Below are positions 6,546 through 6,838 of a stretch of DNA of 6,838 bases, piece by piece. The DNA lies in contig JAZDLC010000438.1 in assembly GCA_043802345.1 (NCBI GenBank), positions 1 through 6,838 of the forward strand, in the 5' to 3' direction. The notes under the pieces were generated by a model. That model saw nothing but the letters and a program-made list of their open reading frames with translations, searched no databases and was not told the DNA's origin. Each line of letters begins with the position of its first letter. Positions within the stretch are counted from its first letter, which is position 1. Origin of the DNA: JAZDLC01 sp043802345 (GTDB lineage Bacteria > Planctomycetota > B15-G4 > JADJEK01). The translations under genes were made by a program, and so were the position numbers.

Positions 6546-6838
6546 ATGCAACTCACGTCGCCTTCAAATTCGATTCCCCGCCTGTGTTCTCCGGTCCATC
6601 GGCGTGCGGTCCTGCTCCTCACCTCCTGCCTGATTCCGCTGCTGTTCCTGGCCGGCTGCCATGCTCCGGCGGCCGGCTCCGTCGCCGCGTCCGCCCTGGA
6701 GACCAGGCTACAGGCGGTCCTTGACCGGTTCCTGGCCGAAAACCCGAGCGCACCCGGAGTGAGCGCCTACGTGGAGTGTCCCTCCCTCGGGCTCGAATGG
6801 TTCGGCGCCGCCGGCACCGTGGCCAAGGACAGCGTCGA
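6546..6838 (+). CDS. Lipoprotein, probable beta-lactamase-family serine hydrolase (N-terminal part, truncated by window edge)
   Basis: The frame opens at an ATG at 6546, with GAGG at 6537-6540 as ribosome binding site, and runs off the right edge; 97 codons plus two bases are present. Residues 19-38 (RRAVLLLTSCLIPLLFLAGC) form a type II signal peptide with lipobox LAGC, so Cys38 should be lipidated and the protein anchored to a membrane facing the periplasm or outside. The region after it (LQAVLDRFLAEN, then APGVSAYVECPSLGLEWFGAAGTV) matches the opening of the Beta-lactamase family (PF00144, class C beta-lactamases and D-Ala-D-Ala carboxypeptidase-like esterases): a helix, the PGVSAYV strand, then WxGAAGT. 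The catalytic SxxK, expected some 30 residues further on, lies outside the window, so activity cannot be judged. The gene begins 35 bases after the ZIP gene and is probably in the same transcript. Confidence 0.8.
   Translation, partial: MQLTSPSNSIPRLCSPVHRRAVLLLTSCLIPLLFLAGCHAPAAGSVAASALETRLQAVLDRFLAENPSAPGVSAYVECPSLGLEWFGAAGTVAKDSV

Overview
The window is GC-rich DNA, roughly two thirds G+C by eye, from a Gram-negative-type bacterium. Supporting signs are an exported protein with a signal peptide, a lipoprotein with a clear lipobox, a membrane-anchored anti-sigma factor and dense protein coding. FG-GAP proteins and ECF sigma/zf-HC2 pairs with large extracytoplasmic domains are frequent in Planctomycetota, Acidobacteriota and related phyla. 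The sequence alone does not fix the phylum. No CRISPR array, insertion sequence, tRNA or rRNA was seen.

Layout. (1) 1-429, minus: the start of a secreted FG-GAP (calcium-loop) repeat protein, cut by the left edge. (2) 482-2288, plus: a two-gene ABC-2-type exporter, ATPase then six-helix permease, 4 bases apart and divergent from gene 1. (3) 2319-5449, minus: a two-gene operon of an ECF sigma factor (4940-5449) followed 23 bases later by an 865-residue anti-sigma protein (2319-4916). A GC-rich hairpin lies between this operon and the convergent exporter. (4) 5713-6510, plus: a ZIP metal transporter of the GufA/BbZIP type with its own ribosome binding site and a possible promoter. It is followed 35 bases later by (5) the start of a lipoprotein that looks like a beta-lactamase-family serine hydrolase, cut by the right edge (6546-6838).

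The most interesting item is the anti-sigma protein. In order it carries a zinc-binding anti-sigma domain, one membrane helix, a FecR-like beta domain, TPR-like helices, a domain resembling clan CD cysteine peptidases of the gingipain (C25) type, and a C-terminal beta-rich domain. This would be a single polypeptide joining a cytoplasmic sigma-factor clamp to a large extracytoplasmic protease-like module. The residue aligning with the catalytic histidine appears to be Asn (a GNG motif at 552-554), while a candidate catalytic Cys (612) remains. The outer module may therefore be a sensor or scaffold rather than an active protease. The sigma factor's targets are not visible here; no convincing ECF-type promoter was found in the window.
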